Shown here: in pieces, positions 9,004 through 16,211 of the stretch
Layout of the letters: each line of letters starts with the position of its first letter
Numbering within the stretch: the stretch's first letter is position 1
From: Bacteroidetes bacterium UBA955
GTDB lineage: Bacteria; Bacteroidota; Bacteroidia; NS11-12g; UBA955
DNA length: 17,960 nt
NCBI GenBank assembly: GCA_002293105.1
Contig: DBCP01000061.1
Span: 4,632-22,591 of the forward strand
Direction: 5' to 3'
Notes under the pieces: generated by a model
Told to the model about the DNA's origin: nothing
What the model saw: only the letters and a program-made list of their open reading frames with translations
Databases searched by the model: none
Made by a program: the position numbers and the translations under genes

Positions 9004-9981
9004 TTAGAAAAAATGGAGGTGGTGTTGGGGCGATGAAAGTGCAGTTTCGGCGAAGGCGAGGGCAAATGTATTGGGGTTAATGGGTTTGTCGATGACTTGT
9101 TTACAGGCTTCAGCCCAAACGGGTGAAAGGTTGCTATCGCACAAAACAAACTGCGTAATAAGGCCTTTGGTTACTTCCATGTTGAGGTGATAGGTATGGT
9201 TGTCAATGGTGAATTCGCGTTGGTGCTTGTAGTTGGGGGAGTAGCCTAGAATCCATTCATCTGTACAGAATTTTTCATTGCGCAAGGCGATGATGGCTTG
9301 GTGTTCTTCTGGAGCGATGCTGGATGCTTGGGCTTGGAGCAGAGGGATGAGTGCTTGTGACAGCTGTTCGATGGTTTTGGTAATCTCGTTGAGTTCCGGA
9401 TGGTGTACGCCAAGGTTTGTTACTGCGGAGCGATTGCTTTTTACAGCTTTGTCTTGGTAAATCCCATCGGTTTTGAGGGCTTTTCCAAGGTTGTGTATAT
9501 TGGCATTCAGCAACAGCGTTCCATGGTGCAGTACGCGTTTTTGTTGTTGGAAGATGTGCTGTGCGTTGCCTGAGAATTTGAGTCCCTTATACAGCAAGTC
9601 GTCGCGTTCAGAGTAGGTAGATTCGATACCTAGGGTTGCTAGTGCCTGTCTGATGGGTTCCAAGAACCGTTTGTAGTTAACGGCTTTGTCGAGGGTAGTG
9701 CCTAGGTCTTGGATAAAGGCGAAGTTGAGGTTGCCGAGGTCGTGGTAGACGGTGCCGCCGCCGCTCACGCGGCGGGCGGCCTTGATACCCAAAGCCCCAC
9801 AGGCAGCATAATTGATCTCGGCACACAAATTTTGGTGTTTGCCACAGACCACGGCCGACTCACTTTGCCAGAACAGAAAGAGGTTTTCGGAGGTGTGGTG
9901 CAAGAAATGCGATTCTGCCGCCAGATTGTAATACACATCCGTGGAGGGAGAGACAATAAATCTAAAGGTTTGGGAGGACAT
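9004..9981 (-). CDS. lplA: Lipoate-protein ligase A
   Basis: A 325-residue ligase that activates lipoate with ATP and attaches it to E2 and GcvH lipoyl domains in the cytoplasm. The signature blocks are in order: RRVSGGGTVYHDLGNLNF (70-87), KFSGNAQ with the conserved Lys (135-141) and HHGTLLLNAN (152-161). A smaller C-terminal accessory region follows. The length is normal for a two-domain LplA. The start ATG overlaps the lptB stop by one base (TAATG on the minus strand), so translation is probably coupled. A lipoyl/octanoyltransferase of the same fold is the only realistic alternative. Confidence 0.9.
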   Translation of the reverse strand: MSSQTFRFIVSPSTDVYYNLAAESHFLHHTSENLFLFWQSESAVVCGKHQNLCAEINYAACGALGIKAARRVSGGGTVYHDLGNLNFAFIQDLGTTLDKAVNYKRFLEPIRQALATLGIESTYSERDDLLYKGLKFSGNAQHIFQQQKRVLHHGTLLLNANIHNLGKALKTDGIYQDKAVKSNRSAVTNLGVHHPELNEITKTIEQLSQALIPLLQAQASSIAPEEHQAIIALRNEKFCTDEWILGYSPNYKHQREFTIDNHTYHLNMEVTKGLITQFVLCDSNLSPVWAEACKQVIDKPINPNTFALAFAETALSSPQHHLHFF

Positions 9982-10721
9982 TAGGTGGCCGATTTGGAGC
10001 GACGTAATTCGAAGTTCTGTCCCAAATATACTTTTCTCACCATTTCATCGCTGGCCAATTCTTCCGCAGTGCCATGTTTAAGTAGTTTCCCCTCAAACAA
10101 AAGATAGGCTCGGTCAGTAATACTGAGGGTTTCTTGTACGTTGTGGTCGGTGATTAGAATGCCAATGTTTTTCTGTTTGAGTTTGGCCACAATTTGCTGA
10201 ATGTCTTCCACGGCGATGGGGTCAACGCCTGCGAAGGGTTCATCGAGGAGGATGAATTTAGGGTCAGTTGCCAATGCCCGCGCGATTTCAGTTCTTCTGC
10301 GTTCACCGCCAGAAAGCACTTTACCCAGGTTTTTTCTAACCCTTCCAAGTCCAAATTCAGCGATAAGCGACTCCAATTTGTCGGCTTGTTCGGCCTTAGA
10401 CAGTGATGTCATTTCGAGGATGGCCTGAATGTTCTCTTCCACGCTGAGTTCCCTGAAAACAGAGGCTTCTTGTGGCAAGTAACCCACGCCATTTTGCGCG
10501 CGTTTGAACATGGGCCATGTACTGATTTCGGTATCTTCGAGGAATACTTTGCCTTCATCCGGACGTACCAATCCAACGAACATGTAAAAGGAGGTGGTTT
10601 TTCCTGCGCCGTTTGGACCGAGTAGTCCTACGATTTCACCTTGGTTTACCTCTACGCTCACGTCGTTTACGACGCGCTTGGCACCATATTGTTTCACCAA
10701 ATGTTCTGAGCGTAGTTTCAT
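9981..10721 (-). CDS. lptB: LPS export ABC transporter ATP-binding protein LptB
   Basis: A 246-residue ATPase that powers LptB2FG, which extracts lipopolysaccharide from the inner membrane. Walker A is GPNGAGKT (35-42), the Q-loop Gln84 lies in [17 protein letters not shown], the ABC signature is LSGGE (136-140), Walker B is FILLDE (156-161) and the H-loop is His193. The [17 protein letters not shown] and [13 protein letters not shown] forms are characteristic of LptB. The lptC/F/G partners are not in the window. It heads the minus-strand lptB-lplA-nth operon, with a -7 box ending only 5 bp before the ATG. Confidence 0.93.
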   Translation of the reverse strand: MKLRSEHLVKQYGAKRVVNDVSVEVNQGEIVGLLGPNGAGKTTSFYMFVGLVRPDEGKVFLEDTEISTWPMFKRAQNGVGYLPQEASVFRELSVEENIQAILEMTSLSKAEQADKLESLIAEFGLGRVRKNLGKVLSGGERRRTEIARALATDPKFILLDEPFAGVDPIAVEDIQQIVAKLKQKNIGILITDHNVQETLSITDRAYLLFEGKLLKHGTAEELASDEMVRKVYLGQNFELRRSKSAT

Positions 10722-10726
10722 CTTTA

Positions 10727-10734
10727 CAAATATA
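10727..10734 (-). promoter_or_regulatory. -7 promoter box of lptB
   Basis: The minus strand reads TATATTTG, an exact TAnnTTTG box, ending 5 bp before the lptB ATG. Transcription would begin at or within a few bases of the start codon, giving a nearly leaderless mRNA. Confidence 0.55.
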
Positions 10735-10745
10735 GGGCAAAAAAT

Positions 10746-10774
10746 AAAGGGCTTCCGCGCAGCGGAAGCCCTTT
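10746..10774 (-). terminator. Intrinsic terminator hairpin upstream of lptB
   Basis: A perfect 13-bp stem (AAAGGGCTTCCGC paired with its complement) closes a 3-base GCA loop. On the minus strand the stem is followed by TTTATTTTTT-like sequence. This fits termination of transcripts coming leftward from the helicase gene, before lptB starts. The helicase mRNA would then carry about 130 nt of 3' tail antisense to the SRP RNA. Confidence 0.7.
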
Positions 10775-10802
10775 TAAGTGGTACAATTTATCATTACATT
10801 TG
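10772..10802 (+). promoter_or_regulatory. Promoter of the SRP RNA gene
   Basis: TACATTTG at 10795-10802 matches the TAnnTTTG -7 box exactly. TTTT at 10772-10775, 19 bp upstream, is one base off the TTTG -33 box. The predicted start falls within a few bases of the first paired base of the RNA at 10807, which supports both calls. Confidence 0.6.
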
Positions 10803-10806
10803 TACC

Positions 10807-10887
10807 GGCGGTACGGCCAGCTCCCCATTCACTTCCCCAGGGCCGGAAGGCAGCAAGGACAATGGGTTGTAGCGGCGCGATACCGCC
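10807..10887 (+). ncRNA. ffs: Signal recognition particle RNA (4.5S-like)
   Basis: The conserved SRP domain IV core is present: CAGGGCCGGAAGGCAGCAAGG at 10838-10858, with the GGAA tetraloop and the AGCA internal-loop strand that binds Ffh. The flanking strands CTCCCCATT and AATGGG extend the hairpin. A 7-bp closing stem, GGCGGTA (10807-10813) with TACCGCC (10881-10887), brackets the molecule, and a T-rich tract follows. The size (about 80 nt) fits a small bacterial SRP RNA without an Alu domain. It lies between lptB and the helicase gene, on the opposite strand to both. Confidence 0.9.
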
Positions 10888-10898
10888 TTTTTTATTTT
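10881..10898 (+). terminator. T-tract terminator of the SRP RNA
   Basis: The 3' strand of the closing stem (TACCGCC) is followed by TTTTTTTATTTT at 10888-10898, as in an intrinsic terminator built on the RNA's own terminal helix. Confidence 0.6.
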
Positions 10899-10905
10899 CC
10901 CAATC

Positions 10906-12510
10906 TTAGTACTGATTTGTTTTCTTTGGGCTACGGCCTGCTCCACCCCAACGAGTGTTGTTGCGGTTGCCATTTCCACCCGATCCACCAGCATTCGCAC
11001 CTTGGTAACCACCAGAAGGTCTATCGCTTACGCGACTTTCACGCGGTGAAGAAGAAAAGTTTGATCCGGGCTTGCTGCCACCGCGGTCGTTGCCGAATCC
11101 GGCACCACGATCAGATCCACCTTTGAATCCACCGCCGTTTCCACCACTGTAGTTTGAGCTAGAGCTAGAACCTCCGCCATAGCTAGAACCTCCACCGTAG
11201 CTAGAGCCACCGCGGTTTCCACCATAACTAGAACCTCCACGGCTTCCACCGTATCCACCACCGCCACTGCGATTTCCACCATATCCTCCACCGCCATTGC
11301 CGCCGCGGCTTTTGTTGCCGTAACCACGATGAAAGCTAGATCCGCCACCGCTTCCACCACCGCCACTGCGACGTTGAGGCAATTCGATGCGGTAATCGTG
11401 TTCCATTTCGGTCATGCACTCGCGACCGTGAATGCGGTAGATTTGCTCAAGCAAGTTTACCTCTGAGCGTTCGCAGAATGAAATGGCGATACCTTCGGCA
11501 CCGGCACGACCTGTACGGCCAATACGGTGAGTGTGGGTATCGGCATCCATAGCGATATCAAAGTTCAATACATAATTTAATTCTTTTACGTCTACACCAC
11601 GGGCGGCAACGTCTGTTGCAATCAACAATTTGGCACGTCCACGTTTGAACATATCCAAGTTGTTAGAACGCTCACGCTGAGATTTGTCGCCATGAATCGC
11701 AACCGCTGAGTAACCATCGTCTTTCAACGACATTACCAATTTGTCTGCACCATGCTTGGTTTTTGTAAAGACAAGCATAGATTCGATGGCTGGATCTTCC
11801 AACATATCGCGCAACAAGGCGTATTTGTTGTTGCGGTCAACGGCAAACAACCACTGGGTGATTTTTGGTTTGTCTTCTATTGTTGGAAGGATATCGATGT
11901 GCTCGGGATCTACCAACATTTCAGAAGCCAATTGTTTGATTTCACGGGGTGCAGTGGCTGAGAACAACAAAGTTTGTTTGCGTTCTGCCAACATCAATTT
12001 ACCAATGGCACGGATATCGGCTACAAAGCCCATATCAAGCATACGGTCACACTCATCCAACACAAAGGTTTGGATGCCTGAAAGGTCGATGAAACCTTGT
12101 TCGATCAAATCGAGCAAACGTCCGGGTGTGGCAATGATTACCTGGCAACCGCGACGGATTTCTTGTACTTGGCGCATTTGCGATACACCACCGTATACCA
12201 AGGCGATACGTAGGTTTGTTCCGCTGGCGTACTTCTTAAAGTTATCAGAAATCTGATGAGCCAACTCACGCGTTGGAGCCAAAACCAATGCATGTGTTTT
12301 GCGTTGGGGGTTGGCCATAATTTGTTGGATAATAGGGATGGCAAATGCCGCCGTTTTTCCAGTACCCGTTGGGGCTGTAGCGAAAAGGTCGCTTCCTTTT
12401 AAAATGGTTGGGATGGCCAATGCTTGGATTGGCGTTGGGGTGGTGTAGCCCTGTTCTGAAACAGACTTCACCAAGGGGGCGATTAACCCCAATGATTCAA
12501 ATGATTGCAT
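10906..12510 (-). CDS. RhlE-like DEAD-box RNA helicase with Gly-rich tail
   Basis: ATP-dependent RNA helicase of 534 residues. The Q motif is GYTTPTPIQ (21-29), motif I APTGTGKT (46-53), Ia APTRELA, II DECD (152-155), III SAT (184-186), IV LVFTKT, V ATDVAARGVD and VI HRIGRTGR (328-335). Motif II is DECD rather than DEAD. The two RecA domains end near 375. Residues 382-527 are a low-complexity Gly/Ser/Asn/Arg/Tyr tail (GGSRGG, SSYGG units) likely to bind RNA or promote condensation, as in RhlE-type and cold-shock helicases. The start ATG 12510 is preceded by a predicted 110-nt structured leader. Likely roles are ribosome assembly and mRNA remodelling at low temperature; the exact paralogue is uncertain. 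Confidence 0.93.
   Translation of the reverse strand: MQSFESLGLIAPLVKSVSEQGYTTPTPIQALAIPTILKGSDLFATAPTGTGKTAAFAIPIIQQIMANPQRKTHALVLAPTRELAHQISDNFKKYASGTNLRIALVYGGVSQMRQVQEIRRGCQVIIATPGRLLDLIEQGFIDLSGIQTFVLDECDRMLDMGFVADIRAIGKLMLAERKQTLLFSATAPREIKQLASEMLVDPEHIDILPTIEDKPKITQWLFAVDRNNKYALLRDMLEDPAIESMLVFTKTKHGADKLVMSLKDDGYSAVAIHGDKSQRERSNNLDMFKRGRAKLLIATDVAARGVDVKELNYVLNFDIAMDADTHTHRIGRTGRAGAEGIAISFCERSEVNLLEQIYRIHGRECMTEMEHDYRIELPQRRSGGGGSGGGSSFHRGYGNKSRGGNGGGGYGGNRSGGGGYGGSRGGSSYGGNRGGSSYGGGSSYGGGSSSSSNYSGGNGGGFKGGSDRGAGFGNDRGGSKPGSNFSSSPRESRVSDRPSGGYQGANAGGSGGNGNRNNTRWGGAGRSPKKTNQY
10945..11365 (-). repeat. Low-complexity repeat encoding the helicase Gly-rich tail
   Basis: Imperfect short repeats such as CTAGAACCTCCACC and TTTCCACCA recur on the plus strand. 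They encode the GGG/SSYGG/GGNRGG units of the helicase C-terminus. The frame is maintained throughout, so this is a coding repeat that could vary in length between strains. Confidence 0.7.
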
Positions 12511-12536
12511 GTATGTTTTTTAGATTACTGTCTTCC

Positions 12537-12570
12537 TGCGAAACACTTCTGAGCTAGTGTTTTTATCGCA
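12537..12570 (-). promoter_or_regulatory. Stem-loop in the helicase 5' leader
   Basis: A 7-bp stem (AAACACT with AGTGTTT) has an 8-base loop. It is extended by TGCG/CGCA after a 4-base ATAA bulge. The hairpin lies 26 bases before the helicase ATG, inside the predicted 110-nt leader. Its position suggests cis-regulation, possibly temperature-responsive, but nothing in the sequence proves that. Confidence 0.4.
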
Positions 12571-12624
12571 AACGAGCAATGAAAGCACGTTGTTAAAGAC
12601 TGACTCTAGATGAATTAAGCGGCG

Positions 12625-12632
12625 CAAAGATA
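12625..12632 (-). promoter_or_regulatory. -7 promoter box of the helicase gene
   Basis: The minus strand reads TATCTTTG followed by CGCC, an exact TAnnTTTG box. It lies about 115 bp before the ATG, implying a leader of roughly 110 nt. No convincing -33 TTTG at the usual spacing. Confidence 0.55.
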
Positions 12633-12686
12633 CAAAGAAAATGTCAACATTGGTATAGTTCCTAGAATTTAAAGTTATATTGGTCG

Positions 12687-12694
12687 TATTTTTG
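12687..12694 (+). promoter_or_regulatory. -7 promoter box of the acyl-CoA carboxylase gene
   Basis: TATTTTTG exactly fits TAnnTTTG and ends 7 bp before the ATG at 12702, so the transcript should be nearly leaderless. It is divergent from the helicase promoter, with about 54 bp between the two boxes. Confidence 0.5.
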
Positions 12695-12701
12695 ACCTTG
12701 T

Positions 12702-14336
12702 ATGAGCACGCAGGACATTCAATTTAACAAGAATGAAGATTTGAACAAGCAAGACTGGGATTTGGCAAAATCGCGATTGGAGAAAATCTATGGAGGCGGC
12801 GGAGAGAAAGCATCGGCCAAGCAAAAAGAGAAAGGGAAAATGCTTTGTCGGGAGCGTGTTGATTACCTGCGCGACCCCAATTCTGAGTGGATAGAGATCG
12901 GTGCTTTTGCCGGATATGAAATGTATGCTGAATACGGTGGATGTGTGGGTGGTGGTGTGGTTACTGGCATTGGATATGTATCGGGCAAGCAATGTGTGAT
13001 TGTGGCCAACGATGCTACGGTGAAAGCCGGTGCATGGTTTCCGATTACCGGCAAAAAGAATTTACGTGCCCAAGAAATCGCCATGGAAAACCGCTTACCC
13101 ATCATTTATTTGGTGGATAGTGCGGGGGTGTTTTTGCCCATGCAGGACGAGATTTTTGCTGATAAGGAGCATTTCGGACGGATGTTCCGCAACAATGCCC
13201 AGATGAGTGCCATGGGTATTACCCAGATTGCGGCGGTGATGGGTAGTTGCGTTGCCGGTGGTGCCTATTTGCCCATCATGAGCGATGAAGCCCTGATTGT
13301 AGAAGGCAATGGTAGCATCTTTTTGGCAGGCAGTTACTTGGTGAAGGCGGCGATTGGCGAGGACATCGACAACGAAACGCTGGGTGGTGCCACTACGCAA
13401 ACAGAGATTTCGGGTGTGATCGACGATAAATTTCCGGATGATCCGTCGTGTTTGGATCGCATTCGTTACATCATGGATAAGATTGGCAAGTACGAGGAAG
13501 CGGGATTTGATCGCATCGCATCGTCTCAGCCAACCAAAAAAATGGAGGAGATCTGGGGAATTTTACCCAATGAGCGCAACAAGCCTTACAATTCGGCTGA
13601 GGTGATTGAGCGATTGGTGGATAACAGTGAATTTGAGCAGTATAAAGAGGGCTATGGCAAGTCGATTCTGTGCGGTTACGCGCGGATTGATGGCTGGGCG
13701 GTGGGTATCGTGGCGAACAACAGAGAAATCGTAAAGAGCAAGAAGGGAGAGATGCAATTTGGCGGGGTGATTTATTCTGACAGTGCGGATAAGGCGGCTC
13801 GATTTATTATGAATTGCAATCAGAAGAAGATTCCTTTGCTGTTTTTGCAGGATGTTACTGGGTTTATGGTGGGTAGTAGGAGTGAGCATGGCGGTATCAT
13901 CAAAGACGGTGCGAAAATGGTGATGGCGATGAGCAACAGCACGGTTCCCAAGTTTACGGTGATCATGGGCAACAGTTATGGGGCGGGCAACTACGCAATG
14001 TGCGGAAAGGCTTACGATCCACGTTTGATTGTGGCTTGGCCGGGTGCGAAGATTGCGGTGATGGGTGGCGAACAGGCGGCGAAGACCTTGTTGCAAATAG
14101 AAAAAGCGAGTTTGAAGGCGAAGGGCGAGATCATCGATCCGGAGGTTGAGAAGCAATTGTTGGCCAAAATCACAGACCGATACAATGCACAGACTACGCC
14201 TTACTATGCTGCGGCGCGCTTATGGGTTGATGCGATCATCTCTCCCATGGATACCCGCAAGTGGATTTCGATGGGCATTGAGGCGGCCAATCACGCGCCT
14301 GTGAAGCCGTTTAACCCGGGGATTTTGCAGACCTAA
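12702..14336 (+). CDS. Acyl-CoA carboxylase beta subunit (methylcrotonyl-CoA carboxylase-like)
   Basis: Biotin-dependent carboxyltransferase subunit of 544 residues that moves CO2 from carboxybiotin to an acyl-CoA. The N-terminal crotonase-fold half carries the oxyanion segment GSCVAGGAYLPIMSDEALIV (181-200). The C-terminal half carries DVTGFMVGSRSEHGG (384-398) and GNSYGAGNYAM (423-433). The DEIFADKEHFGRMFRNNAQM stretch (149-168) and the end PYYAAARLWVDAIISPMDTR resemble the methylcrotonyl-CoA carboxylase beta branch (leucine breakdown) more than propionyl-CoA carboxylase. Substrate is therefore an inference. No biotin-carboxylase alpha gene is adjacent. Its 3' end overlaps the convergent DUF1801 gene by 26 bp. 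Confidence 0.88.
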   Translation: MSTQDIQFNKNEDLNKQDWDLAKSRLEKIYGGGGEKASAKQKEKGKMLCRERVDYLRDPNSEWIEIGAFAGYEMYAEYGGCVGGGVVTGIGYVSGKQCVIVANDATVKAGAWFPITGKKNLRAQEIAMENRLPIIYLVDSAGVFLPMQDEIFADKEHFGRMFRNNAQMSAMGITQIAAVMGSCVAGGAYLPIMSDEALIVEGNGSIFLAGSYLVKAAIGEDIDNETLGGATTQTEISGVIDDKFPDDPSCLDRIRYIMDKIGKYEEAGFDRIASSQPTKKMEEIWGILPNERNKPYNSAEVIERLVDNSEFEQYKEGYGKSILCGYARIDGWAVGIVANNREIVKSKKGEMQFGGVIYSDSADKAARFIMNCNQKKIPLLFLQDVTGFMVGSRSEHGGIIKDGAKMVMAMSNSTVPKFTVIMGNSYGAGNYAMCGKAYDPRLIVAWPGAKIAVMGGEQAAKTLLQIEKASLKAKGEIIDPEVEKQLLAKITDRYNAQTTPYYAAARLWVDAIISPMDTRKWISMGIEAANHAPVKPFNPGILQT

Positions 14337-14784
14337 ACTGCGTTTGATAGGTTTGTATCCAATCGTTGACGGTCATTTTTTTGGCGAGTTCTGCAAGGAG
14401 ATTTAGCGGCACGTCTTGGGCTTTTTTGAATCGAACGCAACCTTTTCCCATGTCGATTTTTTTGGTGCTGTACTTGGTCCATTCGCTCTGAAACCAATCC
14501 AACAGTGGGCTGCTGGCGTAAAGTCCCATGTGATGCAGGGCGATGTGCGATTTGGTGGAGCCAAGGTTGATGAAGGGCAGCGGCAATTTTGGGTTGCAGT
14601 GGTATCCATCGGGGAAAATGCTGTGGGGCACCACGAAGCCAATCATTCCATAACTCATCACTTGCTGAAAGCCTTCGGGCAGGTTTTGCGATAACGTTTC
14701 GGCGATGGCTTTGACGATTTCTTGTCGGTCTGCCGGCAATTGCGCGATGTATTCTGCGGGGGTTTGGATGGTTTCTTTGGTCAT
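14311..14784 (-). CDS. DUF1801 (YdhG-like) domain protein
   Basis: A 157-residue cytoplasmic protein. The central block SYGMIGFVVPHSIFPDGY (44-61), then CNPKLPLPFINLGSTKSHIALHHMGLY, DMGKGCVRFKK and the closing AKKMTVNDWI, is the DUF1801 signature. This fold is related to frataxin-like iron-binding proteins, and some members have been proposed as iron chaperones; function in this subgroup is unproven. There is no signal peptide or membrane segment. Convergent with the carboxylase (26-bp overlap). It is the last chromosomal gene before the cassette-like region and its codon use matches the housekeeping genes. Confidence 0.85.
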   Translation of the reverse strand: MTKETIQTPAEYIAQLPADRQEIVKAIAETLSQNLPEGFQQVMSYGMIGFVVPHSIFPDGYHCNPKLPLPFINLGSTKSHIALHHMGLYASSPLLDWFQSEWTKYSTKKIDMGKGCVRFKKAQDVPLNLLAELAKKMTVNDWIQTYQTQFRSAKSPG

Positions 14785-14809
14785 GGTTTGGGATTTATTT
14801 TGGGCCTAC

Positions 14810-15244
14810 TTACATGGCTTTCGTAAGTTTTACAATTTTAAGAACCGAAAATATTTGTCCGCTTATAAAAATTAAGAAGAACGTCAAGATAAGAGGAAAG
14901 ATAAATGGAGGGTCATTTGACTTGTCTTTTAGTAGTCCAGCTACTAGAATTATTTGAAAAATTGTCAGGCCAATTAAAAATGTCCGATAGAACATTAGTT
15001 CATTTTTTTGTCTAATGGATTTAACGGTTGCAGTCAATAAGATAAGTGTTGGAATTGCATAAACCATTGTCCAAAGTCGTGATTTCATTTTCTCTGCTGC
15101 ATACCTTTTTCCATCGTCAGCCCAATCTTCTATAACTGCTCTGTCACTCACGTCAGCAGGTGTACCCAGAAAAAGGTCGCCAAGCCAAAAAACTAGAATT
15201 AGTAGAAGTGTCAGAGTGAATAATATTTGAAGTGCTTTTGTCAA
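14810..15244 (-). CDS. Small integral membrane protein of unknown function (terminal cassette)
   Basis: A 144-residue protein with four likely membrane helices (about 5-27, 60-80, 84-106, 111-136). An acidic, soluble stretch lies between the first two (ADVSDRAVIEDWADDGKRYAAEK). I recognise no family. The frame opens at TTG 15244; an in-frame stop lies 21 codons-worth of sequence or less upstream and the next ATG is past the first helix, so TTG is the only sensible start. The start is 52 bp from the G^TT boundary of site A at 15296. The gene thus occupies the position of cassette cargo, but no attC-like palindrome follows it, so the cassette is incomplete. It is more AT-rich than the housekeeping genes. 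Confidence 0.65.
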   Translation of the reverse strand: MTKALQILFTLTLLLILVFWLGDLFLGTPADVSDRAVIEDWADDGKRYAAEKMKSRLWTMVYAIPTLILLTATVKSIRQKNELMFYRTFLIGLTIFQIILVAGLLKDKSNDPPFIFPLILTFFLIFISGQIFSVLKIVKLTKAM

Positions 15245-15288
15245 ACTAATTGTCTTTTTATTCGGTTAAGTGTCGTCTTTTAGGGTGA

Positions 15289-15385
15289 GGCATAACGTTT
15301 TGGGGCTTGGCGAAGGTGGCGATTTTCACCACAAATGTGTCTGCGGAGCACAGAACTGCCACTTTTGCCAAACCCGTGTTAGCGG
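15289..15385 (-). repeat. attC-like recombination site A
   Basis: An imperfect palindrome of about 97 bp. Outer boxes are GGCATAAC (15289-15296) and GTTAGCGG (15378-15385). Inner arms GGGCTTGGCGAAGGTGGC (15303-15320) and 15358-15375 pair at 15 of 18 positions. The spacers are 6 and 2 nt. Read on the minus strand the order is R''-L''-L'-R', with G^TT at 15296/15295. The loop contains a small TGTG/CACA hairpin. The layout fits an integron attC site; the R boxes depart from strict RYYYAAC/GTTRRRY by one or two bases. Confidence 0.65.
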
Positions 15386-15420
15386 CTGGCATTCTATCTG
15401 TCGTCTGTTGATTGTCCATT

Positions 15421-16035
15421 TTAGTTGTCAGTAATTTTAGTCATTTCAAGTCTGCCTGTTTCTTTATTTAAACTATAAATTACCTGGCGTTTTCCAGTTT
15501 TAAAGAACGGGATGAATTTTTCTTTAACGAAGGTGTAAAGCACAGTAACATTTCCATTTGAATCTATTTCTTTAACCTTTGAAACAGCGTCCCAATTATC
15601 TGTACGAGTTTTAATTTTTTGTGCTTTCCATAAATCTTTTTGTTCGATTGTCTCTGGTGATATTTCATATTTTGTCCAGAAATTATTGCTACTGCCAATA
15701 TATACAAAGTCTTTATCTCTGTCACCGCTTGTTTTGAAAATTATCCATTTGCCAAGTCGAATAAGTTGTTCGTCTTTGGGTGGCTCTTGTCCATGAAAAC
15801 TACCTGAACCAATTTTGTTGATACTGTCAAATTTGTCCGAGTATGAATATTCAATGTCGTAGTCGTAAGAATGAAAGTCATTGTAATGATGAATGTTGCG
15901 AACTAATAAACCGCCAATATTTTGTTTAATTGTGTCTTGATAGGTCTTGTCGGTAAAAACACTTTCTCCACTGTCCTTGCAAGAAAACAGAGTAGAAATT
16001 AAGATTGTCAATATTGAAATTGTCTTTAGTTTCAT
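15421..16035 (-). CDS. Putative lipoprotein of unknown function (cassette cargo)
   Basis: A 204-residue secreted protein. Residues 1-19 are a lipoprotein signal peptide (K, a hydrophobic ILTILISTLF run, lipobox LFSC with Cys19), so the mature form should be lipid-anchored. The rest is polar, rich in Lys, Asp and Tyr, with a YDYDIEYSYSDKFDS stretch near 57-71 and predicted beta strands; I recognise no domain. The ATG at 16035 lies 35 bp inside the cassette boundary at 16070, and the stop is about 36 bp before the R'' box of site A. No promoter is visible inside the unit, so expression must come from upstream or an unrecognised signal. Confidence 0.75.
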   Translation of the reverse strand: MKLKTISILTILISTLFSCKDSGESVFTDKTYQDTIKQNIGGLLVRNIHHYNDFHSYDYDIEYSYSDKFDSINKIGSGSFHGQEPPKDEQLIRLGKWIIFKTSGDRDKDFVYIGSSNNFWTKYEISPETIEQKDLWKAQKIKTRTDNWDAVSKVKEIDSNGNVTVLYTFVKEKFIPFFKTGKRQVIYSLNKETGRLEMTKITDN

Positions 16036-16062
16036 TGATGTTGGTGTGTCGTCCTATGCTTG

Positions 16063-16197
16063 CCGCTAACGTTTTGGCGCTTGGCGAAGAAGCGAATTTC
16101 GAAGCACAAAACTATCAACCAAGCACAAAAGTTGATACGAGCTAGAATTCTCAATTAACCACCGAACCCGCTTTTTTGCCAAACGCCTGTTATGCGG
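16063..16197 (-). repeat. attC-like recombination site B
   Basis: An imperfect palindrome of about 135 bp. Outer boxes are CCGCTAAC (16063-16070) and GTTATGCGG (16189-16197). Inner arms GGCGCTTGGCGAAGAAGCG (16076-16094) and 16169-16187 pair at 16 of 19 positions, with spacers of 5 and 1 nt. The loop holds a second hairpin, TATCAAC (16113-16119) with GTTGATA (16131-16137). The left half is nearly identical to that of site A over about 26 bp, whereas the loops are unrelated. Confidence 0.68.
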
Positions 16198-16211
16198 TCG
16201 GCTTTCTTGTA

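Noticed and set aside
10945..11365. Minisatellite or mobile repeat in the helicase gene
   Set aside because: The repeats maintain the reading frame and encode the Gly-rich tail common to this helicase type.
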